Positions 63,959 to 64,000 of a stretch of 64,000 nucleotides of DNA are shown piece after piece; position 1 is the stretch's first letter; the number at the start of each line of letters is the position of its first letter. The position numbers and the translations under genes are program-made. Source of the DNA: Clostridia bacterium (lineage in GTDB: Bacteria > Bacillota > Clostridia > TANB77 > CAG-508); assembly GCA_017430135.1 (NCBI GenBank), contig JAFRNM010000018.1:62001-126000 (forward strand). Direction: 5' to 3'. The notes under the pieces are model-generated. The model was not told the origin of the DNA. It saw nothing but the letters and a program-made list of their open reading frames with translations, and made no database searches.

Positions 63959-64000
63959 TTAAATATCATTTTTAGTTTCATTATTATCTACAATTGATTG
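63959..64000 (-). CDS. C-terminal tail of a gene running off the right edge
   Basis: An open minus-strand frame enters from beyond 64000 and ends IVDNNETKNDI-stop at 63959. Thirteen residues are too few to name the product. Confidence 0.35.
   Translation of the reverse strand, partial: QSIVDNNETKNDI

Noticed and set aside
1-64000. CRISPR array, tRNA or rRNA genes
   Set aside because: No regularly spaced direct repeats with unique spacers and no recognisable tRNA or rRNA sequence were found; the repeats here are palindromic and dispersed.
1-64000. Systematic sequencing error at all CGGA strings as the cause of the frameshifts
   Set aside because: Many CGGA strings, including TTCGGA and CTCGGA in conserved genes, are in frame with no shift; still, raw reads at the three sites are needed to exclude local error.

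Overview
The window is AT-rich (about 30% GC) with mostly AGA arginine codons and clear Shine-Dalgarno sites. It has a sporulation gene (spoIVA), a dcw cluster with class B penicillin-binding proteins carrying PASTA domains, an anaerobic pyruvate formate-lyase pair, a sortase and pilin-like surface proteins. I read it as chromosome of an anaerobic, spore-forming clostridium (Bacillota), probably an uncultured gut-type lineage; the species cannot be told from sequence alone. Most genes lie on the minus strand.

Layout. 1-4.2 kb: start of mfd, a small DUF4160-type gene pair, a pilin-like protein and a secreted protein with a GC-rich 3' cassette. 4.2-14.4 kb: thioesterase, topB, a candidate type I toxin-antitoxin locus, leuS, a HExxH protein, and an operon of GltD-like oxidoreductase, family 4 uracil-DNA glycosylase, GGDEF protein and CmpB-like membrane protein. 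14.4-22 kb: Ig-like membrane protein, a 1624-residue thioester-type adhesin, and dacF. 22-30 kb: acpP, plsX, the str operon (rpsL-rpsG-fusA-tuf) with two matching structured intergenic hairpins, and trmFO. 30-41 kb: SNF2 ATPase, proS, scpB, a UDP-sugar pyrophosphorylase pair, spoIVA, a foreign-looking gene and an M23 peptidase. 41.7-50 kb: XRE regulator, pflB-pflA, and a four-gene VWA/XpaC/solute-binding/TelA operon. 50-61 kb: trmL, spoVD/ftsI, ftsL, rsmH, mraZ with its operator, a second XRE regulator, an M15-type hydrolase, sortase, rsmA and a second class B PBP. 61-64 kb: Rpn-like nuclease pair and a WalR-like response regulator.

Main discovery candidate. Three unrelated genes (DUF4160 at 705-984, pilin-like at 1428-3150, XpaC-like at 47680-48298) are each broken by exactly one extra C, always directly before a GGA glycine codon, so that the zero-frame codon is CGG. 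Skipping the C restores the family sequence, with the expected Gly at the junction. By eye I found no other in-frame CGG in the native-looking genes. The only two exceptions are the GC-rich 3' end of the gene at 3237 (again CGG-A) and the foreign-looking gene at 39579. This suggests that CGG is unassigned or hungry here and serves as a +1 frameshift signal to Gly.

Other notable items: a dispersed palindromic repeat family built on GTGTCCC modules, one copy of which is translated in frame inside trmFO; a candidate type I toxin-antitoxin locus at 6.66-7.0 kb; a possible diversity-generating-retroelement target; and several long foldback elements between genes.
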